A stretch of 64,000 nt of DNA from Mesorhabditis belari (Eukaryota > Nematoda > Chromadorea > Rhabditida > Rhabditidae): the NCBI GenBank assembly GCA_958450365.1, contig CAUEEP010000888.1, positions 443,501 through 507,500 on the forward strand, written 5' to 3'. Shown one piece after another: positions 1-10,540 of this stretch (the stretch's first letter is position 1; every line of letters starts with the position of its first letter). The notes beneath the pieces were generated by a model that made no database searches, was not told where the DNA came from, and saw only the letters and a list, made by a program, of their open reading frames with translations. Both the position numbers and the translations under genes were made by a program.

Positions 1-1770
1 GAAAATGCCTTTCTAGAGTACTTCAAAATCATCGAATCGAGATCGACTTCTTTCTTGGATCTGGCCATTCACCTCTCTAAACCCGTGAATAGCTGTTGCA
101 TGGATTTTGGGGGAAAAAATGACTCGGTAGAACAGTTGGCTCATGAATTGAGATTAATTGAAAAAGGGAAGCTTTATCGAAGAACACCTTCTTTTTCTAA
201 ACATCAGGTAGAGAGAGGAAGAGGAGAGAAACCTTTGTGATTGGTTGAGAAATGTTAAACACCTTCCAAAAACAACAAGGCATTGTTTTGCAGATTTGTG
301 ACTTTAATCAATCCCTTTTCTCTTTCCTCTCCTTCGCACTCGACTCCAATGATCTAAGACTTTCCTCGGACAACTGTCAGATTGCCTTTCGAGATTAACC
401 ACAGTCGCCTATTTTTTCCGTATTTTCTTAAGAAATTTAAAATTGCAAACATCTTTTTGACCTTCAAACTTGAAACTCCTATAAACAAAACTGTTTCACT
501 CATTGCAATTAAAGTTCTATCCATTTTTAGAACTCAATTCCTAAAGCCTGTTCTACCATTCATTAAAATGAATATTTTCTTTGATCTCAAATCTTTGTAC
601 AACTGACTCCTTTGATAATTGTCAAAATATAAAAAAAAATTTCTCAGATTGTATGTATGGTGATTGCCAGGAATTCGACTTGTGAGTCAAATGCGCCCAT
701 TCATGGAGATGTTATTATCGGGGATCCTGTAAAAGCCATGTCAGTCCTTACAGTTAGAATTGCAAAATCCAGGAAAAGATTTGAACGGGCATCAACGAAG
801 AGAATTCAGATTGAACGCCACTGACCAGAATCCCGTCAATATAACACAAAACAATGGCCACTGCTTGGTTTGCATTTGCTTATTTAGGTCGAAAGTTAGT
901 CAGATCGAGTTTTAGTGGTTAAGTTGATTATGGTAACTTAGATTTTAGCCGGTTTGGTGTTGATGGTGCAAAGAAATACGGGAGCAATTCTAATGAAATG
1001 ATTCCTCTGCAAATTCCAGGACAATGAGAAGGGATCAACCTCTTCTTTTCTCATTCTTTTCCTCTTCTTTTCTCTTGTCATTGCCTATTTTGTCTACAAG
1101 AACAGAGGGAAAGTTCTTCAATTGCAAAGGTTTGGAGAAGTAAAGAAAACAACTTCTGACAGCGAAGAATAGCAGAGTAAATGCTAGAATAGATATATAA
1201 GGAATTCCCTAAAAATATCTGTATCGTAGCTGATTATGAATATTATATCATTTTGTAGGGAATTCAATTCTGCGTCGATTCGTATCAAATTTTTGAGTTT
1301 AGGTTAAAAATTGCAGGCTTTAAAACGTTCCATTCAAAATTGGTGGGACCCTGGTAGTCGATTATGAATGAGTGGGTCTAGGGGCGTCCAATCGTCAAGT
1401 CTTTGGTATCATTAAACACAGAATCATTGATAATTATGTTAAATTTTTTAAATTAGCAATATTTGATGAAAAGGAAAAAATTAAAAGCTAAAAAACTGTT
1501 TGTTCTCAAGAGAAAACTTTGAAACCCTATAACTTTCTTTTCTTTTTATCCAATCTTTCTAATTTTAAAACTTTAACATAATTATCAATGATTGTGCGTT
1601 TAATGATACCAAACACTTGATGATTGGACGCCCCCAGACCCACTCATTCATAATGGAATCGATGGAATCGATTAATTTTCAGGGAACTACGATCCCGTGT
1701 GGAGTATAGGAGACTTGAAGACGGAGACTCCTGCAGCCTTCTCCCGAATGAACCACAAGTGATCTATTGA
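1..1770 (+). pseudogene. 3' part of a type I membrane-protein gene, probably decayed (left copy of an inverted pair)
   Basis: An open frame enters the window at base 1 and ends in a good donor at 207 (intron 208-293). Two clear 3' exons follow. Exon 1020-1129 encodes a transmembrane helix (SSFLILFLFFSLVIAYFVYK) after an acidic linker and ends AG|GTTTG in phase 2. Exon 1683-1770 joins it in phase and gives a short cytoplasmic tail ending VEYRRLEDGDSCSLLPNEPQVIY. Between them, around 640-900, are cysteine-rich stretches (CMYGDCQEFDL, later NGHCLVCICLF) broken by stop codons and frame changes, so this copy looks damaged or its introns are not resolved. The family is not recognised; an extracellular cysteine-rich or EGF-like region is likely. 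An inverted copy lies at 5436-6620. A MITE (1364-1655) sits in the last intron. Confidence 0.5.
1364..1655. mobile_element. Palindromic MITE inside the last intron of the left membrane-protein copy
   Basis: The ends are inverted repeats of about 85-90 bp. The left reads TGAATGAGTGGGTCTAGGGG and the reverse complement of the right reads TGAATGAGTGGGTCTGGGGG, and the match continues through ATCATTGATAATTATGTTAAA. It is non-coding. The inverted gene copy at 5436-6620 has only a shortened half of the same terminal repeat near 5545-5590, so the element was altered after or during the duplication. Confidence 0.7.
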
Positions 1771-2155
1771 GGAAATGCCATATTTCATTTCGATTATTTT
1801 CTTATAAATTTTATTCTTCAATGACTAGGAAGAAATCAAACACAAAAACACTCATCAATAACTTACTTTCAATCAATTTCTACTACATAAATGTAATTCA
1901 AAATTACATTTATCTAGTAAGAAACATTCAAGTTTTAAATTCTAAACATTTTATGATTAAAGCTGTTTCATAATTCCAGTTTGGTCATAAAATAGTCGTT
2001 GTGATTCCATTTTTTCTTATTGGAGCATTTGTTTCCCACTAATAAAGGAATACGAAGCTGTAAGGATGACTCTAGAATCCAAACAGATTAAAGAGACTCG
2101 TTGAGCGATCTTCGTTTCTAGAAAACGTCTAGTTGAGATCTTTTCGCTTTTGCAG

Positions 2156-4782
2156 GCTACTAAGATCACAAAAAGGTAAACCTAGTTCTTCCCAATAATG
2201 CCAGATTTCCGCGTCATTTTGCAAAACTAAATACAGCATCGGAATCAGCGAAAAATTCTACATCCGATGGTCTAGGTCTCATTTTCCATCTCCACATCAT
2301 CCTCGTCACCTTCCCTTGTAAATTAGATCTTTTAGATCTTTTAGATTTTAGATCTTTGATTAGCCTTTCTTGGGAAACGAACGGTGGTTTTCTTGTCCAC
2401 GTGATCTTTCTCCGTGTTGAGAGAAAAGATCAATCAATCATCCATGACTCGAAAAAGGACTCTTTGAAAAGAGATTCTCTGCTTCTTTCCCATTTCTCAA
2501 GAGCTCTTTTTCGGTGTTACTGGAAATTGCGATTTTCCAAGTCAAAATACTCTTTTGAAATAGTTCTATTCCGTTAATTTATTCTAAACGCTAGATATTT
2601 TCTCTGAATCTCTATGACTGAATACTTGGGTTCAGCAAGATTAAAGGAGAGTCCGGCAAGGCCAACATCATTGGAGGAAATATGGGAAGCCCCGGTCTAC
2701 AAACAGCCACCTTTACCCTCAAGGTATTCATTTCTTCGTTAACTATACACATCGTCTAGTGGCTTTGAAGAGATTTCTCGGCAGAACTCGAGCAAATTTC
2801 GAGGCAACGAGCCAGCAAACTCTCAATTGCCGTCATCCTTTTGAGCGCCTTCTCGTTCGGAGCCACAATCTACATTGTGTTCCTGATTGGCTACTCCATG
2901 TAAGTGCATTTGCACTTTTTCAGACCCGTAGCACGCTTTTCTTTCTATTCTTCATCTGAAGCTGGGGACAAATCTAATAAATACTATATTAGAAAGCTAA
3001 AGTTATATAGAATTTAAAATGAGGCAAAATTTTGGTATATTGCGATCATAACTTTCTTCAGGGTTAATATTTCTTTCGAACGGTTTTCATATTTGACTTT
3101 TTGAGATCGTGGTGCATTTTTTGATATAGATAATATAGACATCTATATAATTTATATTTAGTCGGGTGGTGGGGCTACTTTTGGAACTACTCACAAGGTC
3201 AGATCAGTTAAAAACTTATAAATTGCAAAGAAACAAAGCTGAGCATTGGCATCCTCTATCAATTAATAAAAACTATTTGAAAGAGGATGAAGCTTGAGGC
3301 AAGTTATGATCGAAACTCATATCAAAGGTCCTGTTACAGACTTGAAATGCAAATCCCACATGCAATTTATGTGTGCTGCGGTGTAATACACATAGATGTA
3401 TCATAGAAATCTAGAGTTTTCAGGGATCTATATGATAGCGTCGTTGAGATCAAAATGAAACTCGTGGAAGTAGAAAACGGTCGATCACCAACTCCACCAT
3501 GTGGTTGGGATGATGGATGGTTTCATGCTCGAAATTTGAAGAATTGCTACAAGGTAAGTCCAACCACTGAAAAAGGTTTTCTTTCATTATTTTTAGGTGA
3601 TTTTCAATGTCACTCTGGAGCAAGCAATCAATCAGTGCAGAGCTTTCAACGCAAATGTCACATCAATTCACTCCGACGAGGAAAATCGTGTTGTTAACAG
3701 TAAGAAATCGAAAAGAAAACGAAATGCTCCTCTCCTTTCAGATCTACTCAAACTTAACCTGACGTGCCCAGGTCCAATCCTTGGCGGATTAATTGGTGCA
3801 AAGAGGGTGAGTTAAAATGAATATAAATATACGTGGATTTAAGCCTTTTCAATTTGGTTGCAACACCTAAAGGTCGCATTTTTTTTGCTATGCGCCTAAA
3901 TCAATTAAATCGAAAGTGATTGTTGTTTTGATATCGTATTTTTAATAGAACTTTTACAGCTGAACCAAAAGCGCCTTTTTGTCTTTGACATCTCTGAGTT
4001 TTCATTAAAGTAATCTGCTCTCAAAATGAAATCATCATCTCGATTTTGTGCATCCAAAGTGCAACACCGAATCTTTACAAGAGGTGTCAAAATTTCTCAT
4101 TTTGGAGTCAAACTTTAAATAGCCTTAACCTGACGTGCCCAGGTCCAATCCTTCTCATTTTCTCATTTTGTTACAGACTATTTAAATTACTGGAGACAAT
4201 ATGCAATTGACATACATATGTGGGAGATTTTTGTTAAATAGAAGGATAGACGACAAGTTTTGTTTTGTTTTTTTCATAAATTCATAAATTTGTAGAGTTT
4301 CAACGGGAGTACAATTAGTCAAAAAGGGACCAAATGAATCAATTAGACCTAAAAATCTTTAAATCTTTAATTAAAAACGATAAAAGCTTTAATGCAAGTT
4401 CCGATTCAAAAACAATAAACGACAGCTTGTGATTAGGTCTGCAAAAGTTGCGCCCTTTTTGGTGTTACAACCGAATTACCAGAGTTACCACAAGAGTCTC
4501 TGTTAGACAGGTGGTGGTGTGAATGATTGGATGTGGATTGATGGATCTGTCTGGGATTACACGAGATGGGACGCTGGAGAGCCAAATAATTTCAATGCCG
4601 AAGAGGGCTGCCTGCAAACGGAGAACTTGCTAAGCTGTTGGCAGTTCGACGATACGATACAAACCGTTCAAAATCTACCGTCCTGGTTTCCGATGAAGCT
4701 GAAGGGGATGGACAAATGGAATGATATTAGCTGCGGTCGAACTTTCAACGGAGCGATTTGCAAGAAAACGGCTCACTTTTAA
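2156..4782 (+). CDS. Type II transmembrane C-type lectin
   Basis: Exons read 2156-2175, 2237-2269, 2636-2723, 2771-2899, 3424-3553, 3597-3699, 3742-3806 and 4507-4782; phases agree from 2237 onward. The protein has a Ser/Pro-rich cytoplasmic part (ESPARPTSLEEIWEAPVYKQ), one transmembrane helix (LSIAVILLSAFSFGATIYIV), a stalk, then a C-type lectin domain: CGWDDGWFHARNLKNCYK, QAINQCRAFNANVTSIHSDEEN, WMWIDGSVWDYTRWDAGEPNN, a WND motif and a final ICKK. EPN plus WND are the residues that bind calcium and mannose-type sugars in this family, so sugar binding is plausible. The 103-nt and 65-nt exons match exons of the same length in the lectin at 41971-44854, so the two genes are related. The start codon was not found; the first one or two exons are uncertain. 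AATAAA follows at about 4793. Confidence 0.85.
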
Positions 4783-5022
4783 CGGGTTTTCCTAATAAAA
4801 TTACTACTTTTTGAAACGCAGTAACCGTGGATATCCAATGCAGACAGACATTTTATTGTTTGAAAATAGCTTTTGCTTGCTTAATTTGTTAAGGTAACGT
4901 ACATTTAACGTCTACACAGCTCGTCTGTTTCCAAGAAAGTATCCTACGCACTAAGAGGGGAGGGGGAATAAAACCAGGCTTTGTTTTATACTGACTGAAA
5001 CATCCTTATCGGGGTGCTTCAG
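4783..5022. other. 3' flank of the lectin gene, no gene seen
   Basis: This contains the lectin polyadenylation signal and unique AT-rich DNA. A short inverted repeat (CTGACTGAAACATCC...GGGGTGCTTCAGTCA) lies at about 4991-5025, next to the kinase exon remnant. Confidence 0.4.
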
Positions 5023-5130
5023 TCATGCGATATCCATGGAGGAGCACCTCTTCAAGAAGTTATCGTTGAAATCACAGGAAAGCAGCCAAGGGAGATCAGG
5101 GCTGTCCGGAATTCCAATCATTTCACTGAT
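5023..5130 (-). pseudogene. Orphan last exon resembling the C-terminal lobe of a protein kinase
   Basis: A clean acceptor (CTTTCAG) on the minus strand opens a 36-codon exon with a stop. It contains IGIPDSPDLPWLLSC followed by FNDNFLKRCSSMDIA. This resembles subdomains X-XI of STE/MAP3K-type kinases (P...LS.DF.DFLKRCL..DP..RP), but the reading frame stops where RP should follow. No other kinase exon was found upstream on this strand, so it is probably a duplicated fragment. The family call is inference from the motif only. Confidence 0.4.
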
Positions 5131-5182
5131 CTGAAAGTAGTGAAATTTTAAAGTTTGTTTTTAACTGTTTTCAAAGTTCAAG

Positions 5183-5300
5183 GCCAAATGCCATCGAAAA
5201 ACAAAAATGACACAAAACTTTATCAAATAAATAAAAATTCCGCCAATTTTACATAATGTACACGTTCAATATTGGAAGCTTTCTTGAATAGTTTGTCCTT
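5183..5300 (-). repeat. Duplicate of the 3' end of the Str chemoreceptor gene
   Basis: This nearly repeats 10466-10577 in the same orientation: the last ten or so codons (encoding QGQTIQESFQY) and the 3' untranslated region of the receptor gene at 10541-13047. No other part of the receptor is present here. Confidence 0.7.
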
Positions 5301-5425
5301 GTAAAAAATTGTAAAACTTACGAATTTACGGGAAAATTTTCATAAATGTTACGAAAAAATCGAAATTCGTAAATTTACGTTTTACGAAAATCGTAAAAAT
5401 GAAAAATTCATAAATTTACGATTAA
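5285..5425. repeat. Short palindromic AT-rich repeats (CGTAAATTTACG motif)
   Basis: Several copies and half copies of TTCGTAAATTTACG and its near-palindromes are packed into about 140 bp between the receptor 3'-end duplicate and the right membrane-protein copy. It is non-coding. Confidence 0.5.
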
Positions 5426-5435
5426 GATCGAAACT

Positions 5436-6620
5436 TCAATAGATCACTTGTCGTTCATTCGGGAGAAGGCTGCAGGAGTCTTCGTCTTCGAGTCTCCTAT
5501 ACTCCACACGGGATCGTGGTCTCCTGAAAATTAATAGATTCCATCCATTATGAATGAGTGGGACGTCCAATCATCAAGTGTTTGGTATACATACATTGCT
5601 TGGGTTGCTCTACTAGAAAGGTTTGCCAAAAAATTTCATTCATAATCAGCTACGATACAGATATTTTTAGGGAATTCCTTAGATATCTATTCTAGCATTT
5701 ACTCTGCTATTCTTCACTGTCAGACGTTGTTTTCTTTACTTCTCCAAACCTTTGCAATTGAAGAACTTTCCCTCTGTTCTTGTAGACAAAATAGGCAATG
5801 ACAAGAGAAAAGAAGAGGAAAAGAATGAGAGAAGAAGAGGTTGATCCCTTCTCATTGTCCTGGAATTTGCAGAGGAATCATTTCATTAGAATTGCTCCCG
5901 TATTTCTTTGCACCATCACACCAAACCGGCTAAAATCTAAGTTACCATAATCAACTTAACCACTCAAACTCGATCTAACTAACTTTCGACCTAAATAAGC
6001 AAAAGCAAACCGAGCAGTGGCCATTGTTTTGTGTTATATTGACGGGATTCTGGTCAGTGCCGTTCAACCTGAATTCTCTTCGTTGATACCCGTTCCAATC
6101 TTTTCCTGGATTTTGCAATTCTAACTGTAAGGACTGACATTTTTTCTACAAGATCCCCGTTAATAACATCTCCATGAATGGGCGCATTTGACTCACAAGT
6201 CGAATTCCTGGCAATCACCATACATACAATCTGAGAAATTTTTTCTCATATTGTGACAATTATCAAAGGAGTCAGTTGTACAAAGATTTGAGTTCAAAGA
6301 AAATATTCATTTTAATGAATGGTAGAACAGGCTTTAGGAATTGAGTTCTAAAAATGGATAGAACTTTAATTGCAATGAGTGAAACAGTTTTGTTTATAGG
6401 AGTTTCAAGTTTTCAGGTCAAAAAGATGTTTGTAATTTTAAATTTCTTAAGAAAATACGTAAAAAAATAGGCGACTGTGGTTAATGTCGAAAGGCAATCT
6501 GACAGTTGCCCAAGGGAATGTCTTAGTCATTGGGTGGAGTGGGAAGAAGAGGAAAGAGAAGATTTATCAAAGTCACAGATCTGCAAAAGAATTGCCTTGT
6601 TGTTTTCGGAAAGCATGTTG
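5436..6620 (-). pseudogene. Right, inverted copy of the membrane-protein 3' exons
   Basis: On the minus strand, exon 5859-5750 (transmembrane helix, 110 nt) and exon 5523-5436 (tail ending SLLPNERQVIY, 88 nt) have the same lengths and phases as the left copy at 1-1770. The cysteine-rich region at about 6240-5990 is also present and carries the same kind of frame breaks; at 6590-6490 the frame differs from the left copy by several indels. Similarity stops at about 6620, so the 5' exon seen at 1-207 is missing. It may be a non-functional partial inverted duplicate. Differences between the two tails are few (for example P/R and G/E), so the duplication is not ancient. Confidence 0.55.
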
Positions 6621-6796
6621 ATTTGGTCACCTAAATGCTTTATTTTTCCTAACATTGGAATATAAGTGAGTGATTCGAAAATGGATTCAGAACAATTTGA
6701 AATCCCTATTGGGTTCTTCTCTGTTATTTGGCAAGTTTAAGTGCCTACTTCGAGAGCCTGTTTCTCAGCACTCCCTTTAGCTACTGAGCTGGTTAA

Positions 6797-7388
6797 CCCA
6801 TTGGAAACTTCTGCAGCGAATAATCGCTGCAGCAAAAACTCAGGAACGGACCGCTGCAGCGATTATTCGCTGCAGCACTAATTGAGCTATTTTCATTCAA
6901 TTAATTGCTTTTTTTGCTGTTTTTCAGCATTACATGTATATTCCAATTGTAGCAGATCTACAAATTACGTGGGCAAAAAAGATGCTTCATATTTACCCAG
7001 AATCAATGCAGTCTCTGGTTTCGCATGGAAATGTTCCATAATAGCTCTAATCTTATAAAGCCGATCTCCTGCAGGATCCAGTTCATTATCACAAAAACGC
7101 AGGTTGCGAAGAATAGATTCAAATTTTGCTCTTGACATAATGTGGGACATGTGGGAAAATCCTCCTAATCCAGGCCTGCTACTCCAGTAGTCACGAATCC
7201 TCGGTAATTTGACGATTCCCATTTGAAGCCAGGAAGAGCTTGAAAGATTTTGCATCGAAATCCTGCCAGTTTGTTATCCTTTTTCCATGTTTATTAGATT
7301 CACCTACTAAAATATTGTCGTCGATAAAATAAGAACAATAATCGATAGGATCTTGAAAAGTACTGAAGTCAAATCATCAAAAATAAAT
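6797..7388 (-). mobile_element. 5'-truncated piggyBac-like transposon copy (inverted partner of 9504-10221)
   Basis: The outer end starts right after TTAA (6793-6796) with CCCATTGGAAACTTCTGCAG, the CCC-start and TTAA target expected of piggyBac. A sub-terminal palindrome CTGCAGCGAATAATCGCTGCAG follows. The minus-strand frame 7255-6965 encodes a transposase piece (MGIVKLPRIRDYWSS, then FESILRNLRFCDNE and GDRLYKIRAIMEHF), typical of the DDE_Tnp_1_7 N-terminal part. Similarity to the right copy ends near 7388, so the other end is lost. Confidence 0.75.
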
Positions 7389-7576
7389 AGAAAACAGTAA
7401 GCGTAATTTGGATACAAAAACGAAATAATTTGCATTTAGCTATTGTTTTTTGAAGGTAAAATGAGAAATTTTGTATGCAAGTTGATAAGTTGACGATAAT
7501 CAATCCAGTAGTTCTACCCTTGCACTGAATAAGAACCCTTTCCTTTGGTTTAATCACAATCAAGTTGCTCAAACTT

Positions 7577-8023
7577 TATCAACTGTCACGAAACGTGTCA
7601 CTGAACAACTAAGAAGCATAAACTTCTAGTGTAATTTTGATAATTTCATTCAAGATAACGCCCGTCCACACGTTGCAAAGATTGTTCAGGAAAAACTCGA
7701 AGAGTTGGGCTGGGAAACTCTCCCGCATCCGCCATATTCTCCGGATATTTCGCCTTCGGATTACCATTTATTTCGCTCAATGCGAAACCATTTGGCCGGA
7801 AACAAGTTCAAAGATGTTCAAGAGGTCGAAAAATGGATAGCCGACTTCTTTGCCTCAAAACAAGCCAATTTTTACGCGGGGGGAATTCATTCTTTGCATG
7901 GAAGATGGAAACAAATATTGTTAACAAATGGTGAATATATTGTTGATTGAGCTGTTAAACTGTTGGTTTTAAAATAAAGAGTTGTTAGCTTAAAAACGCG
8001 CATTTATAACTGGACAACCTAAT
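7577..8023 (+). mobile_element. Mariner transposase C-terminal relic with its 3' terminal repeat
   Basis: The frame to the stop at 7950 encodes QDNARPHVAKIVQEKLEELG, LPHPPYSPDISPSDYHLFRS and HSLHGRWKQILLTNGEYIVD: the second and third catalytic Asp (DNARPH, SPDISPSDYH) and the conserved C-terminus of mariner transposase. The 5' two thirds are absent and in-frame stops precede 7630. The element ends in GGACAACCTAA at about 8023, a mariner-type terminus. It is related to, but not the same as, the copy at 38529-39773. Confidence 0.85.
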
Positions 8024-8027
8024 ATTT

Positions 8028-8233
8028 TATCTCCCGTGAGGCATGATTTATGCCAGGAAAATGGAGACCTGAAGACTTATCAAGGCTTTTTTTGCTCTCT
8101 CAGTCTTCTTTCTTCTGTTTTATCTTCCGTGAGGCATGACTTATGGCAGGAAAATGGAGACCTGCAGGCTTATCAAGCCTTTTTCCCCTCTCTCAGTCTT
8201 CTTTCTTCTATTTTATCTCCCGTGAGGCATGAA
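8028..8233 (+). repeat. Tandem repeat, 93-bp unit, about 2.2 copies, open in one frame
   Basis: Units begin at 8028, 8121 and 8214 with TAT(C/T)CCCGTGAGGCATGA. The period is exactly 93 bp, i.e. 31 codons, and one frame stays open across the array (units like RHDLCQENGDLKTYQGFF / RHDLWQENGDLQAYQAFF). It begins immediately after the mariner end. It could be a remnant of a repeat-containing exon or a satellite; no splice signals clearly define an exon. Confidence 0.8.
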
Positions 8234-8512
8234 TTCCCTTCACAAACGCTCGCCACAGTGTAGCGTAATGAAGCAAATGTGTGAAGAAATAGTTGCCCCA
8301 CACGTTCTCACGTGATCCTTTAATTGCGGGCCTATTAAAAGAAATTCATAGACAAAGATTTGTTAAGATGCTATAACGTTGATCTCATGGACGCTCAGTG
8401 TAGCACACCGAAATCAATTCGTTAAATGGATTGGGGGAACTTTTCAAAGTATAGAGCTAGTCAAGAACACAATGGCTGAGCAGTTTTAGAGGCCGGGAAA
8501 AGTTTCTCTTTT

Positions 8513-9222
8513 AAAGGTGTTAATTTTCAACCCGGATAAAGACCAATAACTGCTAACAATTTTAAAGCTCATAATAAAGTTACAATATAAAATTTTCGCT
8601 TTTTTTTATTTCATAAGTTTCATTTCGGTCTCAAATAGCACGTTGCTCTCATTTCGATTTTGTTCCCACAGATAAAAATGTTTTACTTTTGGGAAACTTC
8701 CTCGTTTGGTCACTCCCTGTTGCGACCCCGGAATGAGGCTCTTTGGCACGTGTAAGCTGATTTCTTCGGCGGCTCGAGACAACGGCTGACTTTCCCACAA
8801 GGGAAGTCTGACTCACCTTTAAGAAATAACGCACTTTAAGGCGTCTGCTAGGATTTTTCTCAAGTTTTTAAAATATGAGCATAAGCTTTGCAGAAAAAAC
8901 AACGGTGTAGCCAGTTTGGCAAGCAGAATGCATTTCATTTGAGCTGAATAATGTACATGAAGGAAACGTGGAAGAAATCAGCTTACACGCGCCAAAGAGC
9001 CTCATTCCGGGGTCGCAACAGGGAGTGACCAAACGAGGAAGTTTCCCAAAAGTAAAACATTTTTATCTGTGGGAACAAAATCGAAATGAGAGCAACGTGC
9101 TATTTGAGACCGAAATGAAACTTATGAAATAAAAAAAAGCGAAAATTTTATATTGTAACTTTATTATGAGCTTTAAAATTGTTATTGGTCTTTATCCGGG
9201 TTGAAAATTAACACCTTTAAAG
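8513..9222. mobile_element. Palindromic element, arms 8513-8815 and 8975-9222
   Basis: The ends read AAAGGTGTTAATTTTCAACC and its inverse GGTTGAAAATTAACACCTTT. Both arms carry the same 53-codon frame reading outward from the centre (HVPKSLIPGSQQGVTKRG..., VLFETEMKLMK, stop), with a V/A difference. The element has split or abutted the kinase-like frame that resumes at 9220. No known transposase is recognisable. Confidence 0.7.
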
Positions 9223-9503
9223 TATTCTTTTGGGAAATCTCCATTCGAATCATTTTCTCATCAAGAAATTGTTCCATTTTTGAGAAATGGAAATTGTTTG
9301 GAAATACCCGAGCCGACTCCAGATTGGATGTTTGTTTTTGTTAAATGTGAATATAGTTTTATTTAAATTTCAGTAAAAAGATTATTGAAGAATGCTGGTC
9401 AGAAGAGCCGATGAAACGACCGGAATTCTCGGGAATAAAATGTATGTCTCGGGACATACATGAAATTTCTGTGGTGGTGAAAGACAAGAAAAAATTGCCT
9501 TAA
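9220..9503 (+). pseudogene. C-terminal fragment of a tyrosine-kinase-like gene
   Basis: Frame 9220-9333 encodes FGKSPFESFSHQEIVPFLRN then GNCLEIPEPTPDWMF, and 9374-9503 encodes KKIIEECWSEEPMKRPEFSG and a basic tail. These are subdomains X and XI of tyrosine or TKL kinases (LG.SPY..M...E....L..G..L..P..CP, then I..CW...P..RP.F). The intron 9334-9373 does not keep phase, and everything N-terminal is replaced by the palindrome at 8513-9222, so it is a fragment. The stop codon TAA is part of the TTAA target site of the adjoining piggyBac copy. Confidence 0.7.
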
Positions 9504-10221
9504 CCCATTCGAAACCGCAGCGTTTTTTCTTTTTTTTCGTCTACGGACCAAGCCTTTTTTTGACATTTTTGACTCCGAAGCAGTTTATTTATGGTTGGAA
9601 AAATGTAAGAGAGTCTCCTACACCATTTATTTTTGATGAAGATTTGACTTCAGTACTTTTCAAGATCCTATCGATTATTGTTCTTATTTTATCGACGACA
9701 ATATTTTAGTAGGTGAATCTAATAAACATGGAAAAAGGATAACAAACTGGCAGGATTTCGACGCAAAATCTTTCAAGCTTTTCCTGGCTTCAAATGGGAA
9801 TCGTCAAAATACCGAGAATTCGTGACTACTGGAGTAGCAGGCCTGGATTAGGAGGATTTCCCCACATGTCCCACATTATGTCAAGAGCAAAATTTGAATC
9901 TATTCTTCGAAACCTGCGTTTTTGTGATAATAAACTGGATTCTGCAGGAGATCGGCTTTTTAAGATTAAAGCTATTATGGAACATTTCAATGCAAAACCA
10001 GAGACTGCATTGATTCCGGGTAAATATGAAACATCTTTTTTTGTCCACGTAATTTGTAGATCTGCTACAATTGGAATATACATGTAATGCTGAAAAGCAG
10101 CAAAAAAAAGCAATTAATTGAATGAAAATAGCTCAATTAGAGCTGCAGCGAATAATCGCTGCAGCGGTCCGTTCCTGAGTTTTTGTTGCAGCGATTATTC
10201 GCTGCAGAAGTTTCGAATGGG
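9504..10221 (+). mobile_element. Short piggyBac-like element with both ends and TTAA target duplication
   Basis: It is bounded by TTAA at 9500-9503 and 10222-10225. The left end is CCCATTCGAAACC and the right end is its inverse GGTTTCGAATGGG-like (TTTCGAATGGG). The sub-terminal palindrome CTGCAGCGAATAATCGCTGCAG is near the right end. Frame 9794-10087 encodes a transposase piece (MGIVKIPRIRDYWSSRPGLG, FESILRNLRFCDNK, FKIKAIMEHFNAKPETALIP) but not the catalytic Asp region, so the element is an internally deleted, non-autonomous copy. Confidence 0.8.
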
Positions 10222-10540
10222 TTAAAGAAAAAACAGTTTAAGCACCAGACGTGCCACCAATTAAAGCTTTTCTAAAATTCGGTTTGAAAAGGGGCCTTTT
10301 TTTGAGGACACCCTGTATACTGTTATAATCACTTATATTATCATTCCCTAACAATTTATTGTTTTTGTTTTTTTTCATTCAATTGTTCAATGAACATTGC
10401 AACTATGCGCGCCAGCTTACATGAAAATCGAAAACTTAAGAAGAAAAGAATCTCAAGAGTGAAGCCAAATGCCATCGAAAAATGACACAAAACTTTATCA
10501 AATAAATAAAAATTCTCCCAATTTTGCATAATGTACACCT

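Noticed and set aside
1..1770. ADAM-type metalloprotease tail
   Set aside because: Cysteine-rich stretches and a C-terminal helix fit loosely, but no disintegrin or protease motif could be read, so no family was assigned.
8028..8233. CRISPR-like array
   Set aside because: There are only about two units, without spacers; the whole 93-bp unit repeats, and the genome is eukaryotic.
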